Assembly (NCBI GenBank): GCA_051744605.1
Contig: JBNJDE010000001.1
Span: 4,909-68,908, forward strand
Source: Halanaeroarchaeum sp051744605
Lineage (GTDB): Archaea > Halobacteriota > Halobacteria > Halobacteriales > Halobacteriaceae
Direction of reading: 5' to 3'
DNA length: 64,000 nt
The translations under genes were made by a program, and so were the position numbers. Position 1 is the stretch's first letter. Each line of letters begins with the position of its first letter. This document shows, piece after piece, positions 1-8,764 of the stretch. The notes beneath the pieces were generated by a model. The model was given only the letters and a program-made list of their open reading frames with translations, was not told the origin of the DNA and ran no database searches.

Positions 1-2
1 CA

Positions 3-1346
3 TCGCTCGAACGGGCCGCTCGCTTCGCCGGGAAGCAGTCGGGCGGCCTGCTCGGCCAGGACCTCGCCACCGTGGGAAGTGGCGACGCCACCGGGCAGGC
101 CGGATGGGAATCCTTCGCCGCCGAGTGGTCCGCGTACGACGAGTCGCTCCCGCGGTCGGTCTCCCTGCTCACCGCCGGGATCGACTCGGCGCAACCGGCC
201 CGTGACGCATTGCTCGACCGTGCCCTCGATACTGCCCTTGCGGGGTCCCGAGAACGAGTGGCGAGCTTCGCGTCGTCGATCAGGGCACCGGCGACCGGGA
301 TCTACGCCTTCGGTGTGCTCTTACCGCTCGCGATGGTCGGGCTGCTACCCGTGGCGTCGAGTGCGGGGGCCGGCGTCTCCCCCGCCGCCATCGCCGTCCT
401 GTACGACGGAGTCATCCCGATCGGTCTCCTGGTGGCGAGTGGCTGGCTCGCCGCTCGTCGACCCGCCGTCTCACGGCCGCCCTCCGGTATCGACAGTCTC
501 GCTTCGCCTCGATCTGCGGCCCATACGATTCTCCTCGCCGCCGGGGCGGGCGTCACGGCAGGCGTCCTCGCGTCCCTCGTGCTACCGGCCTGGACGACCT
601 GGATCGTGGCGCCCGGAATCGCCGCCGGCACGGCGGCGATCTACTGGTTCGAGCCGATCCGGAACCGCCGACGGCGGGTGGAATCGATCGAGTCCGGGGT
701 CCCCGATGCCGTCTCGCTCGTCGGACACCGACTGGCGGCTGGCGACCCACTGGAGGCCGCGATCGCCGTCGTCGGGGAGCGGATGACCGGCGAGACCGCC
801 AGCGTGTTCCGCGAGGGGACGCGCGTGCATCGACGGCTCCGGGTGACCGTCCCCGAAGCGTTCACCGGGTCTAGCGGCGCCCTCTCTGCGTTCGAGAGTC
901 GACGAACGGAGACGGCCGTCGCGTTGCTCGCCGCTGCAGCACGGAACGGCACGGCGGGTGGCGAGACCCTCGTCGACATCGCCGGCTACCTCCGCGACCT
1001 GGACGACGTCGAACGGGACGCGCGTCGAGAGCTGGCGCGGACGACGGACACCTTGCGACAGACCGCGCTGGTGTTCGGTCCCGCCATCGCCGGCGTCACC
1101 GTCGCGCTCGCGACCGGCATGGGCTCGCTCGGCGAGCACGGGCAAGCCGTCCCGGTTCCCGCGCTGGGTGTCGCCGTCGGTGGCTACGTCCTCGCGCTCG
1201 CCGTCGTCCTCCCGGCGCTCTCCGTGGTCCTCGAACGGGGGTACGATGGGGCGATCGTCGGCCACCGGGTCGGCATCGCGCTCCTCACCGCCAGCACCGT
1301 CTATCCAGTCACGTTCCTCGCGGCACGCAGCGTGGTACAGGTTTAA
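3..1346 (+). CDS. Type II/IV secretion system F-family (PilC/TadC-like) membrane platform protein, 5' end missing
   Basis: The frame is open from base 3 with no stop upstream, so the gene starts outside the window; the GTG at 72 is only an internal codon. About 447 codons are visible. Several long hydrophobic segments alternate with charged cytoplasmic stretches: a pair near 300-450, a longer hydrophobic block near 530-650, then a soluble F-domain-like region (about 660-1050), then three more hydrophobic segments to the end. This is the layout of GspF/PilC/FlaJ proteins, which form the inner-membrane platform beneath type IV pili and recruit the assembly ATPase. The four short-spaced genes downstream encode prepilin-like and envelope proteins, which supports the assignment. 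The ATPase gene would be expected just upstream, outside the window. Confidence 0.8.
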   Translation, partial: SLERAARFAGKQSGGLLGQDLATVGSGDATGQAGWESFAAEWSAYDESLPRSVSLLTAGIDSAQPARDALLDRALDTALAGSRERVASFASSIRAPATGIYAFGVLLPLAMVGLLPVASSAGAGVSPAAIAVLYDGVIPIGLLVASGWLAARRPAVSRPPSGIDSLASPRSAAHTILLAAGAGVTAGVLASLVLPAWTTWIVAPGIAAGTAAIYWFEPIRNRRRRVESIESGVPDAVSLVGHRLAAGDPLEAAIAVVGERMTGETASVFREGTRVHRRLRVTVPEAFTGSSGALSAFESRRTETAVALLAAAARNGTAGGETLVDIAGYLRDLDDVERDARRELARTTDTLRQTALVFGPAIAGVTVALATGMGSLGEHGQAVPVPALGVAVGGYVLALAVVLPALSVVLERGYDGAIVGHRVGIALLTASTVYPVTFLAARSVVQV

Positions 1347-1372
1347 CCCACAGGACCGGACCACCCCGTCCC

Positions 1373-1840
1373 ATGAACGCGACTCCCGCCGACGTACCGT
1401 TCGTCTGGATCGCCCTGCTCGTCGTCAGTGCGAGCGTCTTCGGTGTCGTCCTCTCGGTACCGACCGCACCGCCACCGGACGCCGACCGTGTGGCGGACGC
1501 CATCGACGAGGTCGCGGCCACCGACCACGCCGCGGAGACGGTGATACCGATCGACGCGACGGCGGTCAGGATCGAACCGACGTCGATCGCCCTTCGAGAT
1601 TCGGGTGGGTCGGCCCACGCGTCGTTGTACTTCGGGCCGGTCGTGCCGGCGCAGCCGGACAGTGACCTCGCGGCGGTGGCACGGGGGACACCGCCCGATG
1701 CGGTGTATGCCACGCCGGCGGCGTTCGAGGCCGCTCTCGACCGAGCACAGACGCGAGAGCATACCTGGCGAACGGCTGGCGACGAACTCCGAGTTCGTCG
1801 GGTCCAGTTCGGGGAGGTCGACGGTGTCATCGTCGGGTAG
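1373..1840 (+). CDS. Pilus-locus membrane protein (DUF7283-like)
   Basis: A 155-residue protein with one N-terminal transmembrane segment (about residues 9-30) and an extracellular tail with alternating beta-like stretches. It sits 26 bases after the platform gene, and its last 17 bases overlap the next gene, so it belongs to the same operon. It resembles the haloarchaeal family I remember as DUF7283, found beside PilB/PilC genes; that name is from memory and unchecked. It lacks the Arg-Gly/Arg-Ala prepilin cleavage site seen in the next genes, so it may stay membrane anchored. No enzymatic motif is visible. Confidence 0.7.
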   Translation: MNATPADVPFVWIALLVVSASVFGVVLSVPTAPPPDADRVADAIDEVAATDHAAETVIPIDATAVRIEPTSIALRDSGGSAHASLYFGPVVPAQPDSDLAAVARGTPPDAVYATPAAFEAALDRAQTREHTWRTAGDELRVRRVQFGEVDGVIVG

Positions 1841-2198
1841 CAGGGCCCAGGTCGAACCGCTCCCCGCGCTCGTCGCGGTGAGCGCGTTCGTCGCCGCACT
1901 GGCGGTCTACGCGGTCGCGTTCCACGACGTGCCCACCGATACCGACCGGGACGTCGAGACGCAGGCGCTCGCGGCGGTGGTGGAGTCCGCGTCGACCGCC
2001 GGCGTTCTCGACCCGGCGGCGGTTCCAGACGATGGCCCGGCCGGCCACGAGATGGCGGTCGTCGTCCGGGCCGACGGCAGCGAGTGGAACACGGGTCCCG
2101 AACCCCCGGACGATGCCAGATCGGCAACGAGACAGGTCCTCGTCGGCACCGATCGCGGTGAGCAGGTGGGGCGCATCAGGGTCTGGGTGTGGCGATGA
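1824..2198 (+). CDS. Prepilin-like protein of the pilus locus (DUF7285-like)
   Basis: I chose the GTG at 1824 because translation from it gives a short basic leader (VSSSGSRA) followed by QVEPLPALVAVSAF and a long hydrophobic helix, the form of a class III (prepilin peptidase) signal with cleavage after Arg-Ala. The frame is open further upstream, but that part only shadows the previous gene. The product is 124 residues: N-terminal helix, then a small acidic extracellular domain. It overlaps the upstream gene by 17 bases and shares ATGA with the downstream gene, so translation is probably coupled. It is probably a minor pilin or pseudopilin; the DUF7285 label is from memory. Confidence 0.72.
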   Translation: MSSSGSRAQVEPLPALVAVSAFVAALAVYAVAFHDVPTDTDRDVETQALAAVVESASTAGVLDPAAVPDDGPAGHEMAVVVRADGSEWNTGPEPPDDARSATRQVLVGTDRGEQVGRIRVWVWR

Positions 2199-2743
2199 AC
2201 CGGGGTATCAGTACGGTCCTCGACGTGGGATTCGCCATCGTCCTGGTGGGCGCGAGCGTCGCGGTCCTCGCCGGCGTGCCCTCGACGGGCGTCGACCAGC
2301 AACCCGCCGTCCACGCGGGCGGTGGCGTCGCGGTCGCCGGCAGCACCATGACGGTGCAGTACGAGCGAGAGGACGATCGGTCGGCAGTCGTCACACGGAC
2401 CGTCGCGGGCCACGTACGCGATGCCGCCATCGCACGGGACCAGGGCGTCGGGGAGACGTACGTCGCTGCCGTCGAGGCGGACGTCGCCGATCGCATCGAG
2501 GAGACGGGGACGCGCACGCAAATCGTCGGCGCGTGCGTCGAGGACGGTCGTGCGTCGACCATGGGATCGGAACCGAGTCACGGGAGCGGAAACGCGGGAC
2601 AGGACGCCGGGACGGTCGTCGCTGGTCCCGCGCCACCGACCGGGGCACCGGTCGACGCGACGGTGTATCGCTGGAACGAGTCCGCAGTTCCGTCCTCGCC
2701 GGCGTGCCAGCCGGTGGTCGTCGTCCGGAGCTGGTCGCCGTGA
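2195..2743 (+). CDS. Prepilin-like protein of the pilus locus (DUF7284-like)
   Basis: It starts at ATG 2195, overlapping the preceding stop as ATGA. The N terminus MNRG-ISTVLDVGFAIVLVGAS has the Arg-Gly cleavage site and hydrophobic helix of archaeal class III signal peptides. The remaining roughly 150 residues form an acidic extracellular domain with two cysteines (in the segments GACVED and PACQP) that could form a disulfide. It ends within the start of the next gene (GTGA overlap), so it is the third of four tightly coupled envelope genes. It is probably a minor pilin; no sequence motif reveals a specific role. Confidence 0.72.
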   Translation: MNRGISTVLDVGFAIVLVGASVAVLAGVPSTGVDQQPAVHAGGGVAVAGSTMTVQYEREDDRSAVVTRTVAGHVRDAAIARDQGVGETYVAAVEADVADRIEETGTRTQIVGACVEDGRASTMGSEPSHGSGNAGQDAGTVVAGPAPPTGAPVDATVYRWNESAVPSSPACQPVVVVRSWSP

Positions 2744-5616
2744 CCTTCGTCGCGGACGAGCGAGGTCGCGTGCCGTTCGCGCTCGTCGCGGCGCTGTTGC
2801 TCGTGAGCAGTCTGACGTACACGAGCGGCCTCGTTCACGAGGAACCCGCGGAGCCGGTCTCGCCCCGGCTGGTCGAGGAGGCGACCGCGGAGGCTCGCAT
2901 CCAGCTCGGGAGCGTGGCACGCACGGCCGATCGGCACGCGGCGGCCGAACCCGTGACGACCGTGGCGACGACCCGACTCGGTCGGGTACTCGCCGACGAC
3001 CCGTTCGAGCGCTCCCTCGAACTCCGTATCGCCGTCCTGGCTCGCCAGGACGTCGTCGCGAATCGCACGGCAGACGGGTCCCGCGTCGAGGTCACGGTCC
3101 CGCCGATTACGGACGAAGCCGACGCCCGCCGGGCGCTCCGGGAGGTATCGACGACTCACCTCACCGACGATAGATACCGCGTTCGGCTGGAGAACGTCTC
3201 CGTGAGGGTCCACCGAGATGGACGTGTGGTAGACGAAGACACCATCGCCCTCGAGACGACGGTCGCGCTCCCATCGATGGCCGTCCACCAGCGTGCAGGG
3301 ACCTTCGAGCGCCGACTGTCGGCGGGCGTCACGGAACCGGGCCTCGAGCGAGGGCTGACCACCCGGCTGTTCGCACTGGCCTGGGTTCGTGGCTACGCGC
3401 AGTACGGCGGCGCACCGATATCGAACGTCGTGGCGAACCGCCACGTCGGCGTGCTCACGAACGACGTGCTCGTCGACCAGCAGGTGGCCACCTTCGGTCG
3501 GGCCGACCCCGATAGCCGTCGCGGCGTGGCCCGGGCGGGTGCGGACGTCGCCGTCGCCGACGGGGTCGGTGGGATGGAGAGCCTCATCTCCGCCGAGATG
3601 GGGCCCGACGACGAGGCGGCCAAACCCGAGGGTGCCGCCTCGCTCGGGGCCATCGATACGCCGTCGGTCATGGACGATTCCCACGAGTACGACGTGGGCC
3701 GCGGTGCGGACGAGACGTTCGTGGACTTCGTCGATGGAAGCGGGCTGGACGACGCGCTCTCGGCGGCGTATCGGGCTCGGATCCGCCCGGAGGCCACGGC
3801 TCGACAGACCGACTATTCGGTGCGCCACGACGGCAGTCGGCCGGCGAACGGGACGCCACAGTTCTCGTACACGACGACCGACAGAACGGTCCGTGGTGAC
3901 GACCGGACGACTGCTCGTGGGTCGACGGTGCTCCGATACGAGCGGACGGTGACGGTCACCGAGACGGAGCACACCTACTGGACGGTCAACCGGACCGTCG
4001 TCGCGACGACGAGTACCGAACGAGAGCGCACCTACGACGTCTCCATCGACGTCCGCTGTCGCTACGACGCTCCCGACGCCCCCGGTGGTCGCGTGACCCG
4101 CGCGTGCCCATTCGGGGATTCGGCACGTGCCGACCTCGAAGACGAGGCGACCAGCGCGGTAGCGGGGCGGTTCGGCGGGGTGGATTCGATCGCCGAAGAC
4201 GCCGTCCGTGGCGACCCGTCGTACCGGTGGCGAACGGTTTCCGTCGATCCGCCGAGACAGGCTCGTGAGCGAGCATACGCTTCGACCGCCGATCTGCGAG
4301 ACGACCTTCGGGACGTCGACGTCGCGGTCGAACCAGCCTCGATGGCGTCCACGGCGAATCCGGCGTCTCGGTTGTCCGAGAACGTCCATCGGCGCCACGA
4401 CCGGCTGGTGGCAGCCCCTCGATCCTATCGCTCGGCGGCCGCGGTGGCGGAGTACGTCGCCAGAGAACGGTACCTCGACGCGATGGAGGACGACCTCGAC
4501 GACCACTCGTCGACGTTCGCCGGGATGCAGGACGCGCTGGGGGACGTGATGGCCGACCACGCGGTCCCGAGTGAGCCTCCTGCGGGGGAACCCGACACGC
4601 TCCCACCCATCGCCTCGTCCGTCGAGGCCGAACCACGGTACCTGTCGCTCGAGGCGGAACGAGGGTCGCCCAACCTCGCCGCCAGGAACGTCAACGTGTT
4701 CACGGTCCCGTACGGGGACGCCGCGGACTCGGTCTCGGGGGTCGTCGGCGGGGACGACGAGTCGACGTCGCTCTCGACGGCCACCAGCACCCTCGTGGCC
4801 ACGAACCGCGCGCTCGCCGAGGAGCCCGATCCGCAGTTGCGTGCCGAACGGGACGGACTTCGCGTAGCGATCCGCCAGTCGCTCGACGCCGTCCGCGAGG
4901 AACAGCGACGGGCGCTTCGGGAGAGCGCTGGACTATCGCGGACCGAGGCGACCAGGGCCCTCGATGCAGGATACGACCGACACGGTTCGACCGCTTCGCG
5001 CGCCACCGCGGTCGTCGAGGGGACGATCTCGGGCGACGTCGCGGCGTCGCTCCCCGACTCGCTGTCGGCGAGCGAACGTGACCGTGCCAAGGTGGCACTG
5101 CGGGTGGCGACGACCGAGGCGCGAGACGCAGCGTCGGTCAGCGTCGACGAATCCACCGTCTCCGCCGCGACCGACCGATTGCGCCCCCACCTCCGCGAGG
5201 GCGTCGATCAGGCGGTTCGCGTGGGGACCCATCGTGCGGTGTCGCTGGGGAAACGGCGGGCGATGCGCTCGGCCGCGGCCGAGATCCCCGCGGGACTCCC
5301 GCTGACGCCCGTTCCGGGCCAGTGGTACGCGACCGCGAACGTCTGGGTGGTCTCCGTCGAGGGCGGTTACGACCGATTCACCGTCGAGACGCCGCGAGCG
5401 ACGCCGATTCACGGCGACGACGGGACGATATCGTACGTCCGCGAATCCGCGGCCGTGACGCTCGACGTCGACGACGACGGCATCGAGGAGACCATCGGCC
5501 GGAACGAACCCATCGACCTGTCCGCCGACACCGGGGTCGTCGTGGTGGTCCCCCCAGGGCCCGCCGGCGTGGGCGATACGAACGGGGTCGCCGACGAACG
5601 GTCCCCCGGCTGGTGA
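2740..5616 (+). CDS. Giant pilus-associated envelope protein (DUF7286-like)
   Basis: Start GTG 2740 overlaps the previous stop (GTGA). The product has 958 residues. After a short leader (VTFVADERGR) comes one hydrophobic segment (VPFALVAALLLVSSLTY); everything after it is soluble, acidic and predicted extracellular. The region around 3850-4080 contains beta-strand-like Thr/Arg/Glu-rich repeats, and the part around 4430-5160 looks mostly helical. No C-terminal membrane anchor is visible. I recall the DUF7286 family in this position in haloarchaeal pilus loci. Its large size and single N-terminal anchor suggest a pilus-tip or adhesin-like role, but that is inference from size, topology and neighbours. 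Confidence 0.7.
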   Translation: MTFVADERGRVPFALVAALLLVSSLTYTSGLVHEEPAEPVSPRLVEEATAEARIQLGSVARTADRHAAAEPVTTVATTRLGRVLADDPFERSLELRIAVLARQDVVANRTADGSRVEVTVPPITDEADARRALREVSTTHLTDDRYRVRLENVSVRVHRDGRVVDEDTIALETTVALPSMAVHQRAGTFERRLSAGVTEPGLERGLTTRLFALAWVRGYAQYGGAPISNVVANRHVGVLTNDVLVDQQVATFGRADPDSRRGVARAGADVAVADGVGGMESLISAEMGPDDEAAKPEGAASLGAIDTPSVMDDSHEYDVGRGADETFVDFVDGSGLDDALSAAYRARIRPEATARQTDYSVRHDGSRPANGTPQFSYTTTDRTVRGDDRTTARGSTVLRYERTVTVTETEHTYWTVNRTVVATTSTERERTYDVSIDVRCRYDAPDAPGGRVTRACPFGDSARADLEDEATSAVAGRFGGVDSIAEDAVRGDPSYRWRTVSVDPPRQARERAYASTADLRDDLRDVDVAVEPASMASTANPASRLSENVHRRHDRLVAAPRSYRSAAAVAEYVARERYLDAMEDDLDDHSSTFAGMQDALGDVMADHAVPSEPPAGEPDTLPPIASSVEAEPRYLSLEAERGSPNLAARNVNVFTVPYGDAADSVSGVVGGDDESTSLSTATSTLVATNRALAEEPDPQLRAERDGLRVAIRQSLDAVREEQRRALRESAGLSRTEATRALDAGYDRHGSTASRATAVVEGTISGDVAASLPDSLSASERDRAKVALRVATTEARDAASVSVDESTVSAATDRLRPHLREGVDQAVRVGTHRAVSLGKRRAMRSAAAEIPAGLPLTPVPGQWYATANVWVVSVEGGYDRFTVETPRATPIHGDDGTISYVRESAAVTLDVDDDGIEETIGRNEPIDLSADTGVVVVVPPGPAGVGDTNGVADERSPGW

Positions 5617-5662
5617 GACCGGGAACAACATCCACAATACCCCTGCCGGCGTATGGGCGGGC

Positions 5663-6097
5663 ATGCTCCTGGACCCGATCGACGCCCCTGAGGAAACGAC
5701 GGCCGAGGACCTCCATCTCGCGTACCTCGAGGAACTCGCCGCGGTCGTCTCGGACGTGGGCGTCGACGAAGCGGCGGACCGGACGGAGATACCTGCAGAC
5801 GTACTCACGGCGCTCGTCTCCGGTGAGCACCCGGATCTCGTGCTGGACGACGCGGCGGCGATACTGGCGTTGACCGACGAGTGGCCGGACGCGGACGTGG
5901 TGATGCTCGAGATCCGCGACTCGATCATGCTGGGGATGAGTTCGGCGGTCCTCGACGTCGACGCGCTCGAGCGAGAACTCGACGACGGGCTGGACGCGAA
6001 GACGATCCAGCAGATGATCGAGGGACGGCGGCCGATGCCACTCGCGGAGTACGCCGCTATCGCGCTGACCATCGAACGAGAGAACGACTACGCCTAG
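5663..6097 (+). CDS. Conserved haloarchaeal protein (DUF5791-like)
   Basis: A 144-residue soluble acidic protein, mostly helical by composition, with no metal-binding or membrane segment. The motif LDAKTIQQMIEGRRPMPLAEYA looks like a helix-turn-helix-style paired helix, so a DNA- or protein-binding role is possible. I recall this as the DUF5791 family (name from memory). It lies 46 bases after the pilus operon but is probably separate. Its TAG stop shares the tetramer CTAG (6094-6097) with the stop of the convergent zinc-finger gene. Confidence 0.7.
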   Translation: MLLDPIDAPEETTAEDLHLAYLEELAAVVSDVGVDEAADRTEIPADVLTALVSGEHPDLVLDDAAAILALTDEWPDADVVMLEIRDSIMLGMSSAVLDVDALERELDDGLDAKTIQQMIEGRRPMPLAEYAAIALTIERENDYA

Positions 6098-6261
6098 AGC
6101 TGTTTGTACTCGGCCCCGCAGTCCGGACACCGACGCACGGCGTAGATCTCGTCCGGGTCGTCCTCGCGGTTGAGTTGCGCTCCGCACGCGGAACACACCA
6201 GTCTATCGTAGGTATCTCGTTCCAGTTTGCCGGCCCGGAGGCCCTTGCGTACGGATTCCAT
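6094..6261 (-). CDS. HVO_0758-type small zinc-finger protein
   Basis: A 55-residue protein with two CxxC-type knuckles (CSACG and CPDCG), basic at the N terminus (MESVRKGLRAGKLERDTY). It closely matches the haloarchaeal zinc-finger microprotein family named after HVO_0758. I chose the ATG at 6261; the frame is open 25 codons further but that extension has no family resemblance, and a TATA-like box lies about 29 bases before this ATG. Such one-domain CPxCG proteins are thought to act in regulation or complex assembly, but the target of this one is unknown. It is convergent with the DUF5791-like gene. Confidence 0.85.
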   Translation of the reverse strand: MESVRKGLRAGKLERDTYDRLVCSACGAQLNREDDPDEIYAVRRCPDCGAEYKQL

Positions 6262-6285
6262 ATTGGTAGTGGGTTCCGGGGTGGG

Positions 6286-6293
6286 AAAAATAC
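6286..6293 (-). promoter_or_regulatory. Likely TATA box for the zinc-finger gene
   Basis: On the minus strand the run GTATTTTTCCC is centred about 29 bases before the ATG at 6261. This is the archaeal TATA distance for a leaderless transcript. The rest of the 107-base divergent spacer shows no clear box for the MFS gene. Confidence 0.45.
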
Positions 6294-6374
6294 CGTGGTC
6301 ATTGCCACCAGTTCGGATACCGGTCCGGAACCGCAACGTTTGAGCGACCCACGTCGGTACCTCGCGACGTGAGC

Positions 6375-7574
6375 ATGCGAGTGGCGGCCGACGGGGAGAC
6401 AGAGCGGATCCACGTCTTCGGCTCGCTGTGCCTGCTGGTCTTCCTCGTGAACTTCGGCCGCATCGTGTTCGCGCCGCTGCTCGACCCCTTCATGGGCACG
6501 TTCGGGGTCGGCGAGGCGACCGTCGGACTGGTGGCCACGCTGGCCTGGCTGGGCAGTGCGGTCCCTCGTCTGCCGACGGGCTACCTCCTCCTGTATCTCG
6601 ACCGCCACCGGGTGGTGTTGCTGACCGGCCTGCTCCTCGCGGCGTCCTCGGCGTTCACCGCGACCGCGGAGTCCATCCTCCACGTGGGCGTCGGGGCGTT
6701 CGTCATGGGGAGTTCGAGTGGTGCGTACTTCGTCGCCGCCAATCCGCTCGTCAGCGAGCTGTTCCCGGACCGGGTCGGGCGAGTGATCGGGATCCACGGC
6801 ACCGCATCGCAACTTGCTGCGGTGGTCGCACCGCTGTCCATCGGTCTGGTCATCGCGGTGTCCACCTGGCGGACGGTCTTCTGGGCGTTGAGCATCGTCG
6901 CGCTCGTCGGGACCGCCGGGCTGTACGTCGCGGCGAGGCGTGCCACCCTCCCGACGGTACAGTCGGGCGAGCGCCGGTTGCTCCAGTCGGTCAGGAACCA
7001 GTGGCCCATCGTCCTCACGGGGGTCGCCATCATCGGCGCGACCGGATTCGTCTGGAACGGCTTCTTCAACTTCTACGTGAGCTATCTGACTGCGACGAAA
7101 GGCATCGGGCTGGGGACCGCCCAGACGCTGTTGACCGTGGTGTTCGCCGCGGGCGTCCCCGCGTTCTGGTACACCGGGCGGCTGGCCGACCGGATGAACC
7201 ACGTCACGCTGATGCTCGCCATCCTGATCGCCTTTCTGAGCACGCTGCTCGTACTGACCGCCGTCCAGTCGCTTCCCGCGGTCGTCGCGGTGTCCATCGT
7301 GCTGGGGTACGTCGTCCACAGTCTCTTCCCCGCGCTCGACACCTACCTCCTCGACAACCTCCCGGACACGGACCGAGCGAGCGCGTACGCCGCGTACAGT
7401 GCGTCGATGATGCTCATCCAGGCGGGGGCGAGCGTGGTGGTCGGGTGGCTGGTCGAGAACGGCTTCGCGTACGACACCGTGTATCGGTCCTTTGTCGTCG
7501 GACTGTTCGTCATCTTCGTCGGCCTCGTGTGGCTGCGCCGGGCGGACCGGCTCCCGGAAGCGGCCAGGGGTTGA
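6375..7574 (+). CDS. MFS transporter
   Basis: About 400 residues with twelve hydrophobic segments and a central charged loop (about residues 190-215), the layout of the major facilitator superfamily. The loop after TM2 (LPTGYLLLYLDRHRVV) is a degenerate form of the MFS signature. A GTG at 6369, two codons earlier, is an equally possible start. The substrate cannot be read from the sequence; this family includes exporters of small metabolites and drugs as well as organic-acid carriers. It stands alone, divergent from the zinc-finger gene and 72 bases before the glycosyltransferase. Confidence 0.82.
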   Translation: MRVAADGETERIHVFGSLCLLVFLVNFGRIVFAPLLDPFMGTFGVGEATVGLVATLAWLGSAVPRLPTGYLLLYLDRHRVVLLTGLLLAASSAFTATAESILHVGVGAFVMGSSSGAYFVAANPLVSELFPDRVGRVIGIHGTASQLAAVVAPLSIGLVIAVSTWRTVFWALSIVALVGTAGLYVAARRATLPTVQSGERRLLQSVRNQWPIVLTGVAIIGATGFVWNGFFNFYVSYLTATKGIGLGTAQTLLTVVFAAGVPAFWYTGRLADRMNHVTLMLAILIAFLSTLLVLTAVQSLPAVVAVSIVLGYVVHSLFPALDTYLLDNLPDTDRASAYAAYSASMMLIQAGASVVVGWLVENGFAYDTVYRSFVVGLFVIFVGLVWLRRADRLPEAARG

Positions 7575-7646
7575 CCTGTCGCGCACTCGATCTCGAGGCG
7601 GCTCAGCGCCGGAAGGTAAATCCACCTGGCGGTCGGCTATCACGAC

Positions 7647-8738
7647 ATGGATTACACGCAGGAACGGGTCGCCACCCTGCACGATTTCGGCGACGCGGAC
7701 CCGGCGTTCGCGCCCCAGCGGGCGGCACTCGTCGTCCCGATGACCGACCGGGACGCCGGCAGTCTCACCGCCGACCGCCTCTTCTCCTCGCTCGGCGAAC
7801 TCGGACTGGCGTCGGTCATCGCGCCGATACGGGCTCCCGAAGAGCGCATCCCCTCGATCGTGGACTGGGTGACGGGCTTCGAGGTGGACGTCCAGCCGGT
7901 GTGGTGTAACGGCCCCGCCCTCGAATCGCTTTTGGCCGATCACGGCCTCGATGGAGAGGCCGGGAAGGGTCGCGACGTCTGGGTGGGCGTGGGACTGGCT
8001 GGCGAGGTGGACCACGTCGTCTTCCACGATGCGGACGTCACGAGTTACGAGCCCCGGGACATCCGGAAGCTCCTCTCGCCGCTCGAGGGGGACGCGTCGT
8101 TCACGAAGGCGTACTACGCCAGGGTAGAGGACGGCAACCTGTACGGTCGGCTGTTCAGGCTCCTCTACGAACCGCTGATCACGAGCCTCGAAGGTGCCCA
8201 TCCGGCGCCGATCCTCGGGTACCTCGGCGCGTTCAGATACGCCCTGGCCGGGGAGTTCGCGATGACGACCGACGTCGCCCACTCGATGCGGGTGCCGCGC
8301 CGATGGGGACTGGAGGTCGGAACGCTCGGCGAGGCGTACCGGACGGTGGGGTTCGAGGGGACTGCCCAGGTCGACCTCGGCCGCTACGAACACGGTCACC
8401 GAGCGGTGTCGGGTCCCGAGGGGCTGTCGACGATGGCGGTCGGCGTGGCGGAGACGGTGTTCAGAGTCCTCGAGGACCAGGGGGTCGAACCGGCGTACGG
8501 GGAACTGGTCGCTGCCTTCGAACGCGAGGGCGTGCAGCTCGTCCGCCAGTACAGCGCGGACGCCCGATTCAACGACTTCCAGTACGACGAGGAGGCCGAG
8601 CGAGAACAGGTAGGGGCGTACGCGCAGGCGATAGCGCCGCCCGGACCGGACGACCGGTTGCCGGCCTGGTCGAAGACCGACCTGGACATGGCGACGCTCC
8701 TCGAGGTCGTCCGCTCCGACCTGAATCGGGCACAGTGA
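7647..8738 (+). CDS. GpgS-like (GT81/family 2-type) glycosyltransferase
   Basis: A 363-residue soluble protein. Metal-binding Asp-x-Asp is seen in VVFHDADVTSYE. Downstream, SFTKAYYARVEDGNLYGRLF and ALAGEFA, followed by GLEVG, match the pattern of glucosyl-3-phosphoglycerate synthases (KAFYxR...GGRVTEL...PLAGE...GYGVE). That enzyme joins an NDP-sugar to 3-phosphoglycerate, the first step to glucosylglycerate-type compatible solutes. Family membership is well supported; the exact sugar and acceptor are inference. The next gene follows 26 bases downstream on the same strand and may be co-transcribed. No separate phosphatase gene is visible nearby. Confidence 0.7.
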   Translation: MDYTQERVATLHDFGDADPAFAPQRAALVVPMTDRDAGSLTADRLFSSLGELGLASVIAPIRAPEERIPSIVDWVTGFEVDVQPVWCNGPALESLLADHGLDGEAGKGRDVWVGVGLAGEVDHVVFHDADVTSYEPRDIRKLLSPLEGDASFTKAYYARVEDGNLYGRLFRLLYEPLITSLEGAHPAPILGYLGAFRYALAGEFAMTTDVAHSMRVPRRWGLEVGTLGEAYRTVGFEGTAQVDLGRYEHGHRAVSGPEGLSTMAVGVAETVFRVLEDQGVEPAYGELVAAFEREGVQLVRQYSADARFNDFQYDEEAEREQVGAYAQAIAPPGPDDRLPAWSKTDLDMATLLEVVRSDLNRAQ

Positions 8739-8764
8739 AGTCTCTCGACGAAGAGTGCACTCGT

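Noticed and set aside
72..74. GTG at 72 as the start of the first gene
   Set aside because: The frame remains open to base 3, and F-family platform proteins have further N-terminal sequence, so the true start must lie outside the window.
2578..4560. Long minus-strand open frame within the giant pilus gene
   Set aside because: Same cause: codon-position GC bias keeps the opposite frame open. The plus-strand product has a membrane anchor and operon overlaps.
6057..8399. Long open frame on the minus strand across the MFS and glycosyltransferase genes
   Set aside because: It is the antisense shadow of high-GC coding sequence: low-complexity Arg/Asp/Glu-rich translation with no family resemblance, while the plus strand has clear domains.
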